From positions 1 through 64,000 of the forward strand of contig NZ_BJMN01000021.1 in NCBI RefSeq assembly GCF_006539185.1: a stretch of DNA of 64,000 nt, in the 5' to 3' direction. This document shows positions 28,331 to 36,163 of the stretch, piece by piece. The notes under the pieces were generated by a model. That model was not told the origin of the DNA, ran no database searches, and worked only from the letters and a program-made list of their open reading frames with translations. A program made the position numbers and the translations under genes. Numbering within the stretch: the first letter of the stretch is position 1; each line of letters opens with the position of its first letter. Source of the DNA: Streptomyces gardneri (lineage in GTDB: Bacteria; Actinomycetota; Actinomycetes; Streptomycetales; Streptomycetaceae).

Positions 28331-29464
28331 GTGAATGAGTCGACAATTACTCCCGGGAGCGGTGCGCCAGGTGCTCCGATCGGCTCCGTCGCGGTGCGGA
28401 CCTTCGCGACGCACCAGCCCATGACGACAGCCCACACGATGAAGACGATGGACGGCCTACACGTGAACGCCACGGCCGGCAACGAGATGGGCCGAGAGTC
28501 CACCCACTTCGCCGCCTTTGACGAGGTGCCCGAGGGGCACTTCTACGACCCCGACGCCGAGTACGAGCCCGACCCGGAGTACGCGGCCACCCTCGCACCC
28601 GACGCTGCCCGCCAGCGTCGCGAGCGGATCGGCCCCACCGGACGGCCCCTGCCGTACTTCCCGATCCCGGGTCCCCTGACCGACCACGGACCCGCCAAGA
28701 TCATCGCGATGTGCAACCAGAAGGGCGGCGTCGGCAAGACCACGTCGACCATCAACCTGGGTGCCGCGCTCGCCGAGTACGGACGACGGGTGCTGCTCGT
28801 CGACTTCGACCCGCAGGGAGCCCTGTCGGTCGGCCTCGGCGTGAACCCGATGGAGCTCGACCTCACCGTCTACAACCTGCTCATGGAGCGGGGCATGTCG
28901 GCGGACGAGGTCCTCCTCAAGACCGCCGTACCCAACATGGACCTGCTGCCGAGCAACATCGACCTCTCGGCCGCCGAAGTCCAGCTCGTCAGCGAGGTCG
29001 CGCGCGAGTCGACGCTCCAGCGCGCCCTGAAGCCGCTGATGAACGACTACGACTACATCGTGATCGACTGTCAGCCCTCGCTCGGCCTGCTGACCGTGAA
29101 CGCCCTGACGGCGGCTCACAAGGTCATCGTGCCGCTGGAATGCGAGTTCTTCGCCCTGCGCGGAGTGGCGCTGCTGACCGAGACGATCGAGAAGGTCCAG
29201 GAGCGGCTCAACCCCGACCTGGAGCTCGACGGCATCCTCGCCACGATGTACGACTCGCGGACCGTGCACAGCCGTGAGGTCCTCGCGCGCGTCGTCGAGG
29301 CCTTCGACGACCACGTGTACCACACGGTCATCGGGCGGACCGTGCGCTTCCCGGAGACCACGGTCGCCGGCGAGCCCATCACCACGTACGCCTCGAACTC
29401 CGTGGGCGCCGCCGCCTACCGTCAGCTCGCCAGGGAGGTGCTCGCCCGGTGTCACGCCGAGTGA
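28331..29464 (+). CDS. ParA-family partitioning ATPase (chromosomal, not beside parB)
   Basis: 377 residues. Deviant Walker A KGGVGKTT near 131-138 preceded by IIAMCNQ, VDFDPQGALSVGLG, and the Walker B-like YIVIDCQPSLGLL. Residues 1-115 are an extra, Asp/Glu/Pro-rich N-terminal tail not found in minimal ParA proteins. The GTG start has a perfect aaggaggt ten bases upstream, which is why the longer open frame is rejected. It is followed by a small DNA-binding-like protein with overlap and then scpA/scpB, a conserved arrangement, so a role beside condensin in chromosome organisation is likely. The main Streptomyces parAB locus is normally near oriC, not here. Confidence 0.9.
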   Translation: MNESTITPGSGAPGAPIGSVAVRTFATHQPMTTAHTMKTMDGLHVNATAGNEMGRESTHFAAFDEVPEGHFYDPDAEYEPDPEYAATLAPDAARQRRERIGPTGRPLPYFPIPGPLTDHGPAKIIAMCNQKGGVGKTTSTINLGAALAEYGRRVLLVDFDPQGALSVGLGVNPMELDLTVYNLLMERGMSADEVLLKTAVPNMDLLPSNIDLSAAEVQLVSEVARESTLQRALKPLMNDYDYIVIDCQPSLGLLTVNALTAAHKVIVPLECEFFALRGVALLTETIEKVQERLNPDLELDGILATMYDSRTVHSREVLARVVEAFDDHVYHTVIGRTVRFPETTVAGEPITTYASNSVGAAAYRQLAREVLARCHAE

Positions 29465-29955
29465 GTCTGCCCGGCGCCGACGAACTCTTCCGTACGACCG
29501 GGGGGACGGCGCTCCAGTCGTCCTCACCCCGCCGGGCCGTCCCGGCCCCGGCGGGCGAGAGCGACACGGCGGCGGCCGAGAGCTCCGCGGAACACACGGC
29601 CGCGGACTCCGAGGCAGCCGAACCGCGGGCCCGGACGGCGGAGCCTGAAGGCCCCGCCGCCCCGAAGCCCGCGGGCCCCGCCGCGGTCCCGGCCCCGGCA
29701 GCCGCCCGGCGGCGCGGCGGTCGTGCCCCGAACAGGCGGCCCAGCGGCCGTGAGCGCCACGACGAGAAGATCACGGTCTACGTCTCCGCCGAGGAGCTCA
29801 TGGACCTGGAGCACGCCCGACTGGTGCTCCGCGGTGAGCACGGGCTCGCCGTCGACCGGGGCCGGATCGTCCGGGAGGCCGTCGCGGTCGTCCTGGCGGA
29901 CCTGGAGTCCCGCGGCGACGCGAGCATCCTCGTGCGCCGCCTGCGCGGCCGCTGA
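29449..29955 (+). CDS. Small protein with C-terminal ribbon-helix-helix-like domain, partner of ParA
   Basis: 168 residues. Overlaps the end of the parA-family gene by 16 bases, so the two are translationally coupled. Residues 20-105 are Ala/Glu/Pro-rich linker, 85-105 very basic (AAARRRGGRAPNRRPSGRER). The last 60 residues, beginning DEKITVYVSAEELMDLEHAR and continuing into a second helix, have the strand-helix-helix look of ribbon-helix-helix DNA-binding proteins such as plasmid ParG/omega partners. The domain call is my reading and was not searched. It would be the DNA-site adaptor for the ParA ATPase. Confidence 0.72.
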   Translation: MSRRVSLPGADELFRTTGGTALQSSSPRRAVPAPAGESDTAAAESSAEHTAADSEAAEPRARTAEPEGPAAPKPAGPAAVPAPAAARRRGGRAPNRRPSGRERHDEKITVYVSAEELMDLEHARLVLRGEHGLAVDRGRIVREAVAVVLADLESRGDASILVRRLRGR

Positions 29956-30000
29956 CGGTAGCCTGCGGGCTGCCGAGCTCTCCGTTCCCCCTGGACCCCC

Positions 30001-31188
30001 ATGCACCACGCCTCTGACGAAACGTCCCGCCCGCCGGGCCGCCGCCCCCTGGGCCGCGGTCCGGGCGGGACACGGGGGTCCGCGGCCCATGAGGGCCCGG
30101 GGGTGGGAGTGGCCCTGCCGGGGACGGAGGCGGAGGTCGAGCCCGTAGCCGAGGCTGTAGACCGGCTTGTGGCGGAGCCCGTAAACGAGTCTGTCGACAC
30201 GTCCGTGGTCGATGCTTCGGTCGATTCCGTGGTCGAGATCCTGGCCGAGCCCGTGGCCGATCCCGTGTCCGTCGCTCCTGCCGGGAGCGCGGTCGCCGAG
30301 GCCGCCGAGGTCGGCGACGGGCGGTTCACCGTGCGGCTCGCGAACTTCGAGGGGCCCTTCGACCTGCTCCTCCAGCTCATCACCAAGCACAAGCTCGACG
30401 TCACCGAGGTCGCCCTCTCCCAGGTCACCGACGAGTTCATGGCACACCTCCGTGCCCTGGGCCCCGACGGCGACCTCGACCAGACCACCGAGTTCCTCGT
30501 CGTCGCCGCCACCCTGCTCGACCTCAAGGCCGCCCGGCTGCTGCCCGTCGCCGAGGTGGAGGACGAGGCCGACCTCGCCCTCCTGGAGGCCCGCGACCTC
30601 CTCTTCGCCCGCCTCCTCCAGTACCGCGCGTACAAGCGGATCGCGGAGATCTTCCAGGACCGCTGGGAGGCCGAGGGCCGCCGCCACCCCCGTACCGTCG
30701 GACTCGAACCGCACCACGCCGAGCTGCTCCCCGAGGTCGTCATCTCCATCGGCGCCGAGGGCTTCGCCAAGCTGGCCGTCAAGGCCATGCAGCCCAAGGC
30801 CGAGCCCCAGGTGTACGTCGACCACATCCACGCCCCGCTCGTCAGCGTCCGCGAGCAGGCCGCCGTGGTCGTCGCGCTGCTGCGTGAGCGCGGGACGGCG
30901 GCCTTCCGCGAGCTGATCGAGGACGCCGGGGACACCCTCACCGTCGTCGCCCGCTTCCTGGCCCTCCTGGAGCTCTACCGGGAGAAGGCCGTCGGCCTCG
31001 ACCAGGAGACGGCCCTCGGGGAGCTCACCGTCACGTGGGCCGGCGGCGACGGGGAGACCCGCGTCACCGACGAGTTCGACCGGGAACCCGACCCGGACCG
31101 GGACGCCGACCCGGATCCCGCGTCCGACCCGGACCCCGTGTCCGCCCCGGATCCCGCATCCGCCCCAGAAACGGAGGCCCAGGAGTGA
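30001..31188 (+). CDS. scpA: Segregation and condensation protein A (ScpA kleisin)
   Basis: 395 residues, long for the family (about 250-300). The kleisin core starts near 110 at FTVRLANFEGPFDLLLQLI, with KHKLDVTEVALSQVTDEF and TEFLVVAATLLDLKAARLL, and a C-terminal winged-helix part. It bridges SMC heads with ScpB in bacterial condensin. Residues 45-100 are a Val-rich low-complexity lead (units like VAEPVNESV) and the last 35 are Asp-Pro repeats (DPDPASDPDP). Codons in the N-terminal lead use more A/T third bases than the core. GTGA overlap with scpB. Confidence 0.93.
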   Translation: MHHASDETSRPPGRRPLGRGPGGTRGSAAHEGPGVGVALPGTEAEVEPVAEAVDRLVAEPVNESVDTSVVDASVDSVVEILAEPVADPVSVAPAGSAVAEAAEVGDGRFTVRLANFEGPFDLLLQLITKHKLDVTEVALSQVTDEFMAHLRALGPDGDLDQTTEFLVVAATLLDLKAARLLPVAEVEDEADLALLEARDLLFARLLQYRAYKRIAEIFQDRWEAEGRRHPRTVGLEPHHAELLPEVVISIGAEGFAKLAVKAMQPKAEPQVYVDHIHAPLVSVREQAAVVVALLRERGTAAFRELIEDAGDTLTVVARFLALLELYREKAVGLDQETALGELTVTWAGGDGETRVTDEFDREPDPDRDADPDPASDPDPVSAPDPASAPETEAQE

Positions 31189-31778
31189 GCGACCTCAAGC
31201 CCTCCCTCGAAGCCGTCCTGATGGTCGTCGACGAGCCCGCCACCGAGCAGCACCTCGCCAAGGTCCTGGACCGGACCCCGCGCGAGGTGGCCGACGCCCT
31301 GCACGAGCTGGCCGACGAGTACACCGCCCAGGGCCGCGGCTTCGAGCTGCGGCGGGTGGCCGGCGGCTGGCGCTACTACACCCGGGCGGCCCACGCGGCG
31401 GCCGTCGAGGCCTTCGTGCTCGACGGGCAGCAGGCCCGGCTCACCCAGGCGGCCCTGGAGACCCTCGCGGTCGTCGCGTACCGCCAGCCGGTCAGCCGTT
31501 CCCGGGTCTCCGCGGTCCGCGGAGTCAACTGCGACGGGGTCATGCGGACCCTTCTCCAGCGGGGTCTGGTGGAGGAGGCGGGCGCGGAACCCGAAACAGG
31601 TGCGATCCTGTACAGGACGACGAACTATTTCCTGGAGCGGATGGGCCTGCGCGGCCTGGACGAACTCCCCGAGCTCGCGCCTTTCCTCCCCGAGGCGGAG
31701 GCGGTCGAGCCGGACTCACTGGAAGGCGTCCCGTCGTTCGATCCGGACGCAGACGTAGACGACAAGACGGAAATTTGA
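31185..31778 (+). CDS. scpB: Segregation and condensation protein B (ScpB)
   Basis: 197 residues. Two winged-helix halves: LKPSLEAVLMVVDEPATEQ at the start, GFELRRVAGGWRYYTR, then LTQAALETLAVVAYRQPVSR with AVRGVNCDGVMRTLL, the family's best-known motifs. Regulates the SMC-ScpA complex as a dimer. Start is the GTG overlapping the scpA stop with aggag directly upstream; stop overlaps the next start as TGATG. Confidence 0.95.
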   Translation: MSDLKPSLEAVLMVVDEPATEQHLAKVLDRTPREVADALHELADEYTAQGRGFELRRVAGGWRYYTRAAHAAAVEAFVLDGQQARLTQAALETLAVVAYRQPVSRSRVSAVRGVNCDGVMRTLLQRGLVEEAGAEPETGAILYRTTNYFLERMGLRGLDELPELAPFLPEAEAVEPDSLEGVPSFDPDADVDDKTEI

Positions 31779-33019
31779 TGCGAAGCAGCAGCGGCAGGAA
31801 CAGCAGCGGAAACAACGGCGGGAGCCGTGGTGGCAACAGCGGCGGCCGCGGCGGCAGCGGCGGTGGCCGCGGCGGCAGCAGCAGTGGCGGCGGTGGCTAC
31901 CGCGGCGGCAGCAGCGGCGGCGGCGCCGGTCGTGGGGGCAGCGGCGGCGGTGGCCGCGGCAGCAGCAGCGGCGGCGGCGGTGGCTACCGCGGCGCCGGCG
32001 GCGGCCGTGACGACCGGCAGGGCGGCGGCAGCGCCAGGCCGCGCAACCCGCGTCCCGAAGAGCGCCAGTACGACGTGCCCGGCCTCGGCGGCTCCGCCGG
32101 CGGCCCCAAGAGCGGCCGCGGCTCCTCCGCGCGCGGTGGCGCCAAGGGCGGCCCCCGGCAGTCCCCGCAGCGCGGTGGCGGCCGTACCGAGCCGTCCCGC
32201 TCGCGCGAGTACGACGCCCGCACGGAGGAGCGCAACCGGGAGCGGTACGCCGGCAAGCCCGAGATCAAGACCCCCAAGACCCACCCCGGCGCCGAGCAGG
32301 AGGGTGAGCGTCTGCAGAAGGTCCTCGCCCGTGCCGGCATGGGCTCCCGGCGTGCCTGCGAGGAGCTGATCGAGCAGGCCCGCGTCGAGGTCAACGGCCA
32401 GATCGTGCTCGAGCAGGGCATGCGCGTCGACCCGGAGAAGGACGAGATCAAGGTGGACGGCCTGACCGTCGCCACCCAGTCCCACCTGTTCTTCGCGCTG
32501 AACAAGCCCTCCGGCGTCGTCTCCACCATGGAGGACCCGGAAGGCCGCCAGTGCCTGGGCGACTACGTCAACAACCGTGAGACCCGGCTCTTCCACGTCG
32601 GCCGGCTCGACACGGAGACCGAGGGCATCATCCTGCTCACCAACCACGGTGAGCTGGCCCACCGCCTCACGCACCCCAAGTACGGCGTGAAGAAGACCTA
32701 CCTCGCCGCGATCACCGGCCCGCTGCCCCGCGAGGTCGGCCGCATGCTCAAGGACGGCATCGAGCTGGAGGACGGGTACGCCCGCGCCGACCACTTCCGT
32801 GTCGTCGAGCAGACCGGCAAGAACTACCTGGTCGAGGTCACGCTGCACGAGGGCCGCAAGCACATCGTGCGCCGGATGCTGGCCGAGGCCGGCTTCCCGG
32901 TCGACAAGCTGGTCCGTACGGCCTTCGGTCCGATCTCCCTGGGTGACCAGAAGTCGGGCTGGCTGCGCCGTCTGACCAACACCGAGGTCGGCATGCTGAT
33001 GAAGGAAGTCGGGATGTAA
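31778..33019 (+). CDS. RsuA/RluB-family rRNA pseudouridine synthase with Gly/Ser/Arg-rich N-terminus
   Basis: 413 residues. Residues 1-135 are low-complexity Gly/Ser/Arg (GGRGGSGGGRGG-type) and probably disordered. An S4 domain follows (GERLQKVLARAGMGSRRACE, about 178-240), then the pseudouridine synthase fold with catalytic Asp in FHVGRLDTETEGIILLTN and a C-terminal HEGRKHIVRRMLAEAG. It isomerises a uridine in 23S or 16S rRNA; which one is not evident. ATG overlaps the scpB stop. The scpA-scpB-pseudouridine synthase order is widespread in Gram-positives. Ends at a textbook terminator. Confidence 0.93.
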   Translation: MRSSSGRNSSGNNGGSRGGNSGGRGGSGGGRGGSSSGGGGYRGGSSGGGAGRGGSGGGGRGSSSGGGGGYRGAGGGRDDRQGGGSARPRNPRPEERQYDVPGLGGSAGGPKSGRGSSARGGAKGGPRQSPQRGGGRTEPSRSREYDARTEERNRERYAGKPEIKTPKTHPGAEQEGERLQKVLARAGMGSRRACEELIEQARVEVNGQIVLEQGMRVDPEKDEIKVDGLTVATQSHLFFALNKPSGVVSTMEDPEGRQCLGDYVNNRETRLFHVGRLDTETEGIILLTNHGELAHRLTHPKYGVKKTYLAAITGPLPREVGRMLKDGIELEDGYARADHFRVVEQTGKNYLVEVTLHEGRKHIVRRMLAEAGFPVDKLVRTAFGPISLGDQKSGWLRRLTNTEVGMLMKEVGM

Positions 33020-33039
33020 GTCCCACCCCTCTCCGCGAG

Positions 33040-33075
33040 AGGCCCGTGACCGCACGTCGGTCACGGGCCTTTTTC
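33040..33075 (+). terminator. Intrinsic terminator of the parA-scpAB-rluB operon
   Basis: 13-bp perfect stem, aggcccgtgaccg (33040-33052) with cggtcacgggcct (33058-33070), loop cacgt, followed by tttttc. One of the few with a real T-run in this window. Confidence 0.9.
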
Positions 33076-33079
33076 GCGC

Positions 33080-33119
33080 TTGTGGCCGAGACCCGTCAGC
33101 ATTTATAGTCAAGGTGACT
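33080..33119 (+). promoter_or_regulatory. Promoter with overlapping inverted repeat, candidate NrtR operator
   Basis: -35 ttgtgg (33080-33085), 18-base spacer, -10 tatagt (33104-33109). The perfect inverted repeat agtca-agg-tgact (33107-33119) starts inside the -10, so a bound repressor would block transcription. The operon it serves encodes an NrtR-type Nudix regulator, which makes autoregulation likely. Confidence 0.6.
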
Positions 33120-33133
33120 CTTAAGGAGCGGGT

Positions 33134-33319
33134 GTGAGTCTCGCGTTCCTCTTCATCGCCCTCGCCGCGTGCGGCCGGCGGACCTGGACCCACGGGGGTG
33201 GACCAGGCTCCGGCCTCCTCCCGGTGCGCCGCATCTGCGGCACCGGGTGGGCCCGGCCGCTCGCGGCGGGGGCGGTGGGGGCCGAACGAGCTCCGACGAC
33301 GGGAGGTCCGACGACATGA
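33134..33319 (+). CDS. Small ORF at the head of the NAD salvage operon
   Basis: 61 codons from a GTG with aaggag five bases upstream (33123-33128), right behind the operon promoter; its TGA overlaps the nadR-like ATG (ATGA). Residues 1-12 are hydrophobic with LAAC, like a short lipoprotein signal, then Arg/Gly/Pro-rich. Codon bias is good only for the first 20 codons. It may be a coupling leader ORF or a decayed gene; operons of this kind often carry a PnuC-type transporter here, which is absent. Existence as a protein is uncertain. Confidence 0.4.
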   Translation: MSLAFLFIALAACGRRTWTHGGGPGSGLLPVRRICGTGWARPLAAGAVGAERAPTTGGPTT

Positions 33320-34383
33320 GGCGTTTCGGTCACGGCCTCGTCCTCGGCGGCTTCTGTCCGCCGCACGCGGGTCACCACCACCTCGTCCGCACCGCGGGTC
33401 GGCGGTGCGAGCGTCTCACCGTGCTCGTCCGCGCCTCGTCCGGCGACAGCCCGTCCCTGGCCGAGCGGGTCGCCTGGATGCGCGAGATCCACCCCGACGC
33501 CTTCGTCGTCGGAGCCGTCGCCGACCTCCCCGTCGGTCTCCGGGACGCCGACGTCCTGGACGCCCGCCTGGCGGTGCTCCGGGCGGCCGTGCCCGAGCGC
33601 GTCGACGCCGTCTTCACCTCGGAGCCGTACGGGGAGGAGCTCGGCCGCCGCCTCGGCGCGGAGTCCGTCGCCGTCGACCAGGACCCCGACCCCACCCGCT
33701 TCCCCGTCTCCGACGCCGCCGTCCGCGCCGACCTCCCCGGCTCCTGGGACTTCCTGGAGGCCCCGGTCCGCGCAGCGCTCACCCGGCGTGTCGTCGTCCT
33801 CGGCGCCGAGTCCACCGGCGCCACCACCATGGCCCTCGCCCTCGCCGACCACTACCGGCGGCGCGGCGGCGTCTGGGCCCGCACCCGCTACGTACCGGCG
33901 TACGGGCGCGAGTACGGCGAACTCAAGCTCGCCGGGCTCCGGGCCGAGCACCCCGGCGCCACCCGGTCCGACGTCACCTTCCGCTCCTCCGACTTCCCCG
34001 TCATCGCACAGCGCCAGGCCGAACTGGAGGAGGAGGCGGCCCGCGACGGCTCGCCCGTCCTCTTCTGCGACACCGACGCCTTCGCCGGCACCATCTGGCA
34101 CGAGCGGCACATGGGCACCGCGAGCGCCGAGGTCGGGGAGATCGCCGCCCGCGGCAGGCAGCACCTCTGGCTGCTCACCGACCACCGGGGCGTCGGCCGC
34201 GAGGACGACGCGCTGCGGCCCTGGATGACCGCACGCTTCCTCACCCAGCTCGCCCACACCGGCCGCCGGACGGCCGTCCTCAGCGGCCCGCACGAGGAGC
34301 GGCTCGCTTCGGCCGTCGCCGCCGTCGACGCCCTGCTGGCCGAGGGCGCGCACCTGACCGATCGCATCGCGGAGGGCCGATGA
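33316..34383 (+). CDS. NadR-like bifunctional NMN adenylyltransferase / ribosylnicotinamide kinase
   Basis: 355 residues. N-terminal nucleotidyltransferase half opens GLVLGGFCPPHAGHHHLVR, the GxFxPxHxGH adenylyltransferase motif. C-terminal kinase half has VVLGAESTGATTMALALA near 158, equivalent to the NadR P-loop but with Ala-Thr where other NadR proteins have Lys-Ser/Thr, and VLFCDTDAFAGTIW as the Walker B-like segment. It should phosphorylate nicotinamide riboside and adenylate NMN to NAD. No N-terminal repressor domain; that job falls to the next gene. ATG 33316 has gggagg eight bases upstream. Confidence 0.85.
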   Translation: MRRFGHGLVLGGFCPPHAGHHHLVRTAGRRCERLTVLVRASSGDSPSLAERVAWMREIHPDAFVVGAVADLPVGLRDADVLDARLAVLRAAVPERVDAVFTSEPYGEELGRRLGAESVAVDQDPDPTRFPVSDAAVRADLPGSWDFLEAPVRAALTRRVVVLGAESTGATTMALALADHYRRRGGVWARTRYVPAYGREYGELKLAGLRAEHPGATRSDVTFRSSDFPVIAQRQAELEEEAARDGSPVLFCDTDAFAGTIWHERHMGTASAEVGEIAARGRQHLWLLTDHRGVGREDDALRPWMTARFLTQLAHTGRRTAVLSGPHEERLASAVAAVDALLAEGAHLTDRIAEGR

Positions 34384-35117
34384 GCACCCCCAAGGCACCC
34401 GAGGGCTACGACAGGCACGCTTTCGAACCCTTCGCCGTCACCGTCGACCTCGCCGTCCTCACCGTCCGCGAGGAACGCCTGCACGTCCTCCTCGTCCAGC
34501 GCGGCCAGGAGCCGTACGCGGGGGAGTGGGCGCTGCCCGGCGGCTTCGTCCTGCCCCGCGAGTCCGCCGAGACGGCCGCCCGCCGCGAGCTCGCGGAGGA
34601 GACCGGGCTGGCCGGGGCCATCGTCGAGGGACTCCACCTCGAACAGCTCCGGACCTACAGCGACCCCGACCGGGACCCCCGTATGCGGGTGGTCTCCGTC
34701 GCCTTCACCGCGCTCGTCCCGGGCCTGCCCGAGCCACGCGGCGGCGGCGACGCGGCCGAGGCGCGCTGGCTGCCCTACGGCTCGTACGGGCCGCTGGCCT
34801 TCGACCACGACCGGATCCTCGCCGACGCCCGCGAACGCGTCGGCGCCAAGCTCGAGTACAGCTGCCTCGCCACCGCCTTCTGCCCGCCCGAGTTCACCCT
34901 CGGCGAGCTGCGGCAGGTGTACGAGACGGTCTGGGGCGTCGAACTCGACCGCCCCAACTTCCGGCGCAAGGTCCTCACCACACCCGGCTTCGTCCGGGCC
35001 GTGGAAGGACCGCCGCGCCGCACCGGCGGACGGGGGAAACCGGCCGCGCTCTACCGGGCGGGAGAGGCCACGGCCCTCCACCCGCCGCTGCTCCGACCGG
35101 AAGGACGATCCACATGA
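34380..35117 (+). CDS. nrtR: NrtR-type Nudix regulator of NAD metabolism
   Basis: 245 residues. Nudix domain (about 15-150) with LPGGFVLPRESAETAARREL and EETG, followed by a winged-helix C-terminal domain (about 155-225, FTLGELRQVYETVWGVELDRPNFRRKV) typical of NrtR/YjhB-like regulators. NrtR binds ADP-ribose as a signal of NAD turnover and represses NAD salvage genes. Overlaps nadR-like gene by ATGA with gaggg upstream. The start far upstream in the same frame is inside the previous gene and rejected. Confidence 0.85.
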   Translation: MSTPKAPEGYDRHAFEPFAVTVDLAVLTVREERLHVLLVQRGQEPYAGEWALPGGFVLPRESAETAARRELAEETGLAGAIVEGLHLEQLRTYSDPDRDPRMRVVSVAFTALVPGLPEPRGGGDAAEARWLPYGSYGPLAFDHDRILADARERVGAKLEYSCLATAFCPPEFTLGELRQVYETVWGVELDRPNFRRKVLTTPGFVRAVEGPPRRTGGRGKPAALYRAGEATALHPPLLRPEGRST

Positions 35118-36139
35118 AGCGGCAGACCGCCAAGAAGGCCGCCACCGGGGCGCTGATCGGGCTGGCGCTCGGCGACGCGCTGGGCTTCCCGACCGAGTTC
35201 CACGACGTGCCGTCGATCCTCGTGAAGTGCGGGCCCTGGCGGCAGATGGCACTGCCCGTCAGGAACAAGAAGGCGTACGTCACCGACGACACCCAGATGA
35301 CCCTGGCCTTCGCCCGGGGCATCCGCACGGCCACGGACCGGGGCGTCCTCGCCCCGCTGCGCCTCGCCCGGCCCGTCCGGGACGAGTTCGTCGACTGGTA
35401 CCACTCGCCGGAGAACAACCGCGCCCCCGGCAACACCTGCCTGCGCGCCTGCATGCTCCTCGACGGCGACCGGCTCTGGCAGGACGCCAGCCAGATCCAC
35501 TCCAAGGGCTGCGGCGCCAACATGCGGGTCGCGCCCATCGGGCTCGTCCCCGGCCTGAGCGAGGAGCAGCGGGCGGGCGCCGCCCAGCTCCAGGCGGCCC
35601 TCACCCACGGCCACCCGACCGCGCTCGCCGCCTCCGACCTCACCGCCCGCGCCGTCCACCTGCTCGCCCGGGGCGTGGACCCGGCCGGGCTCGTCGGACA
35701 GCTGCGCTCGTACGCGTACGAGAACCGCTCCCGCTACCACGAGCACTGGCTCGGGGACCTCTGGACCCGCTCCCAGGACCCCAGCGCCCTGTCCTTCGTC
35801 CGGCGGGGCTGGGACGAGTGCCTGGCCGTCCTGGAGCGCCTGGCCGCCGTGCAGCGCACGGCCGACCCGGAGCTCGACCCCTGCGAGTACACCGGCGACG
35901 GCTGGATCGCCGAGGAGGCCCTCGCGACCGGGCTGCTGTGCTTCCTGCTCTTCCCCGACGAGCCCCTCACCGCCCTGCGCAGGGCGGCCTGCACACGCGG
36001 CGACTCCGATTCGATCGCCGCCCTCACGGGCGCCTTCGCCGGCGCGCACCTGGGCGCCGACGCCTGGCCGGAGGAGTGGGCGGAACCCATCGAGTACCGC
36101 AGCGAGCTGCTGGCCTTCGGGGCGCTCTGGGACGTCTGA
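35114..36139 (+). CDS. ADP-ribosylglycohydrolase family protein
   Basis: 341 residues. Landmarks of the DraG/ARH family: GALIGLALGDALGFPTEF at the N-terminus, VTDDTQMTLAFARG (metal-binding Asp-Asp-Thr) near 55, and GDSDSIAALTGAFAGA near 295. Removes ADP-ribose from proteins or hydrolyses ADP-ribosyl compounds, using two divalent metals. ATGA overlap with nrtR puts it in the NAD operon; it would feed ADP-ribose, the NrtR signal. Confidence 0.9.
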   Translation: MKRQTAKKAATGALIGLALGDALGFPTEFHDVPSILVKCGPWRQMALPVRNKKAYVTDDTQMTLAFARGIRTATDRGVLAPLRLARPVRDEFVDWYHSPENNRAPGNTCLRACMLLDGDRLWQDASQIHSKGCGANMRVAPIGLVPGLSEEQRAGAAQLQAALTHGHPTALAASDLTARAVHLLARGVDPAGLVGQLRSYAYENRSRYHEHWLGDLWTRSQDPSALSFVRRGWDECLAVLERLAAVQRTADPELDPCEYTGDGWIAEEALATGLLCFLLFPDEPLTALRRAACTRGDSDSIAALTGAFAGAHLGADAWPEEWAEPIEYRSELLAFGALWDV

Positions 36140-36163
36140 GCGGGGGACCGGCGCCGCCGGGCG

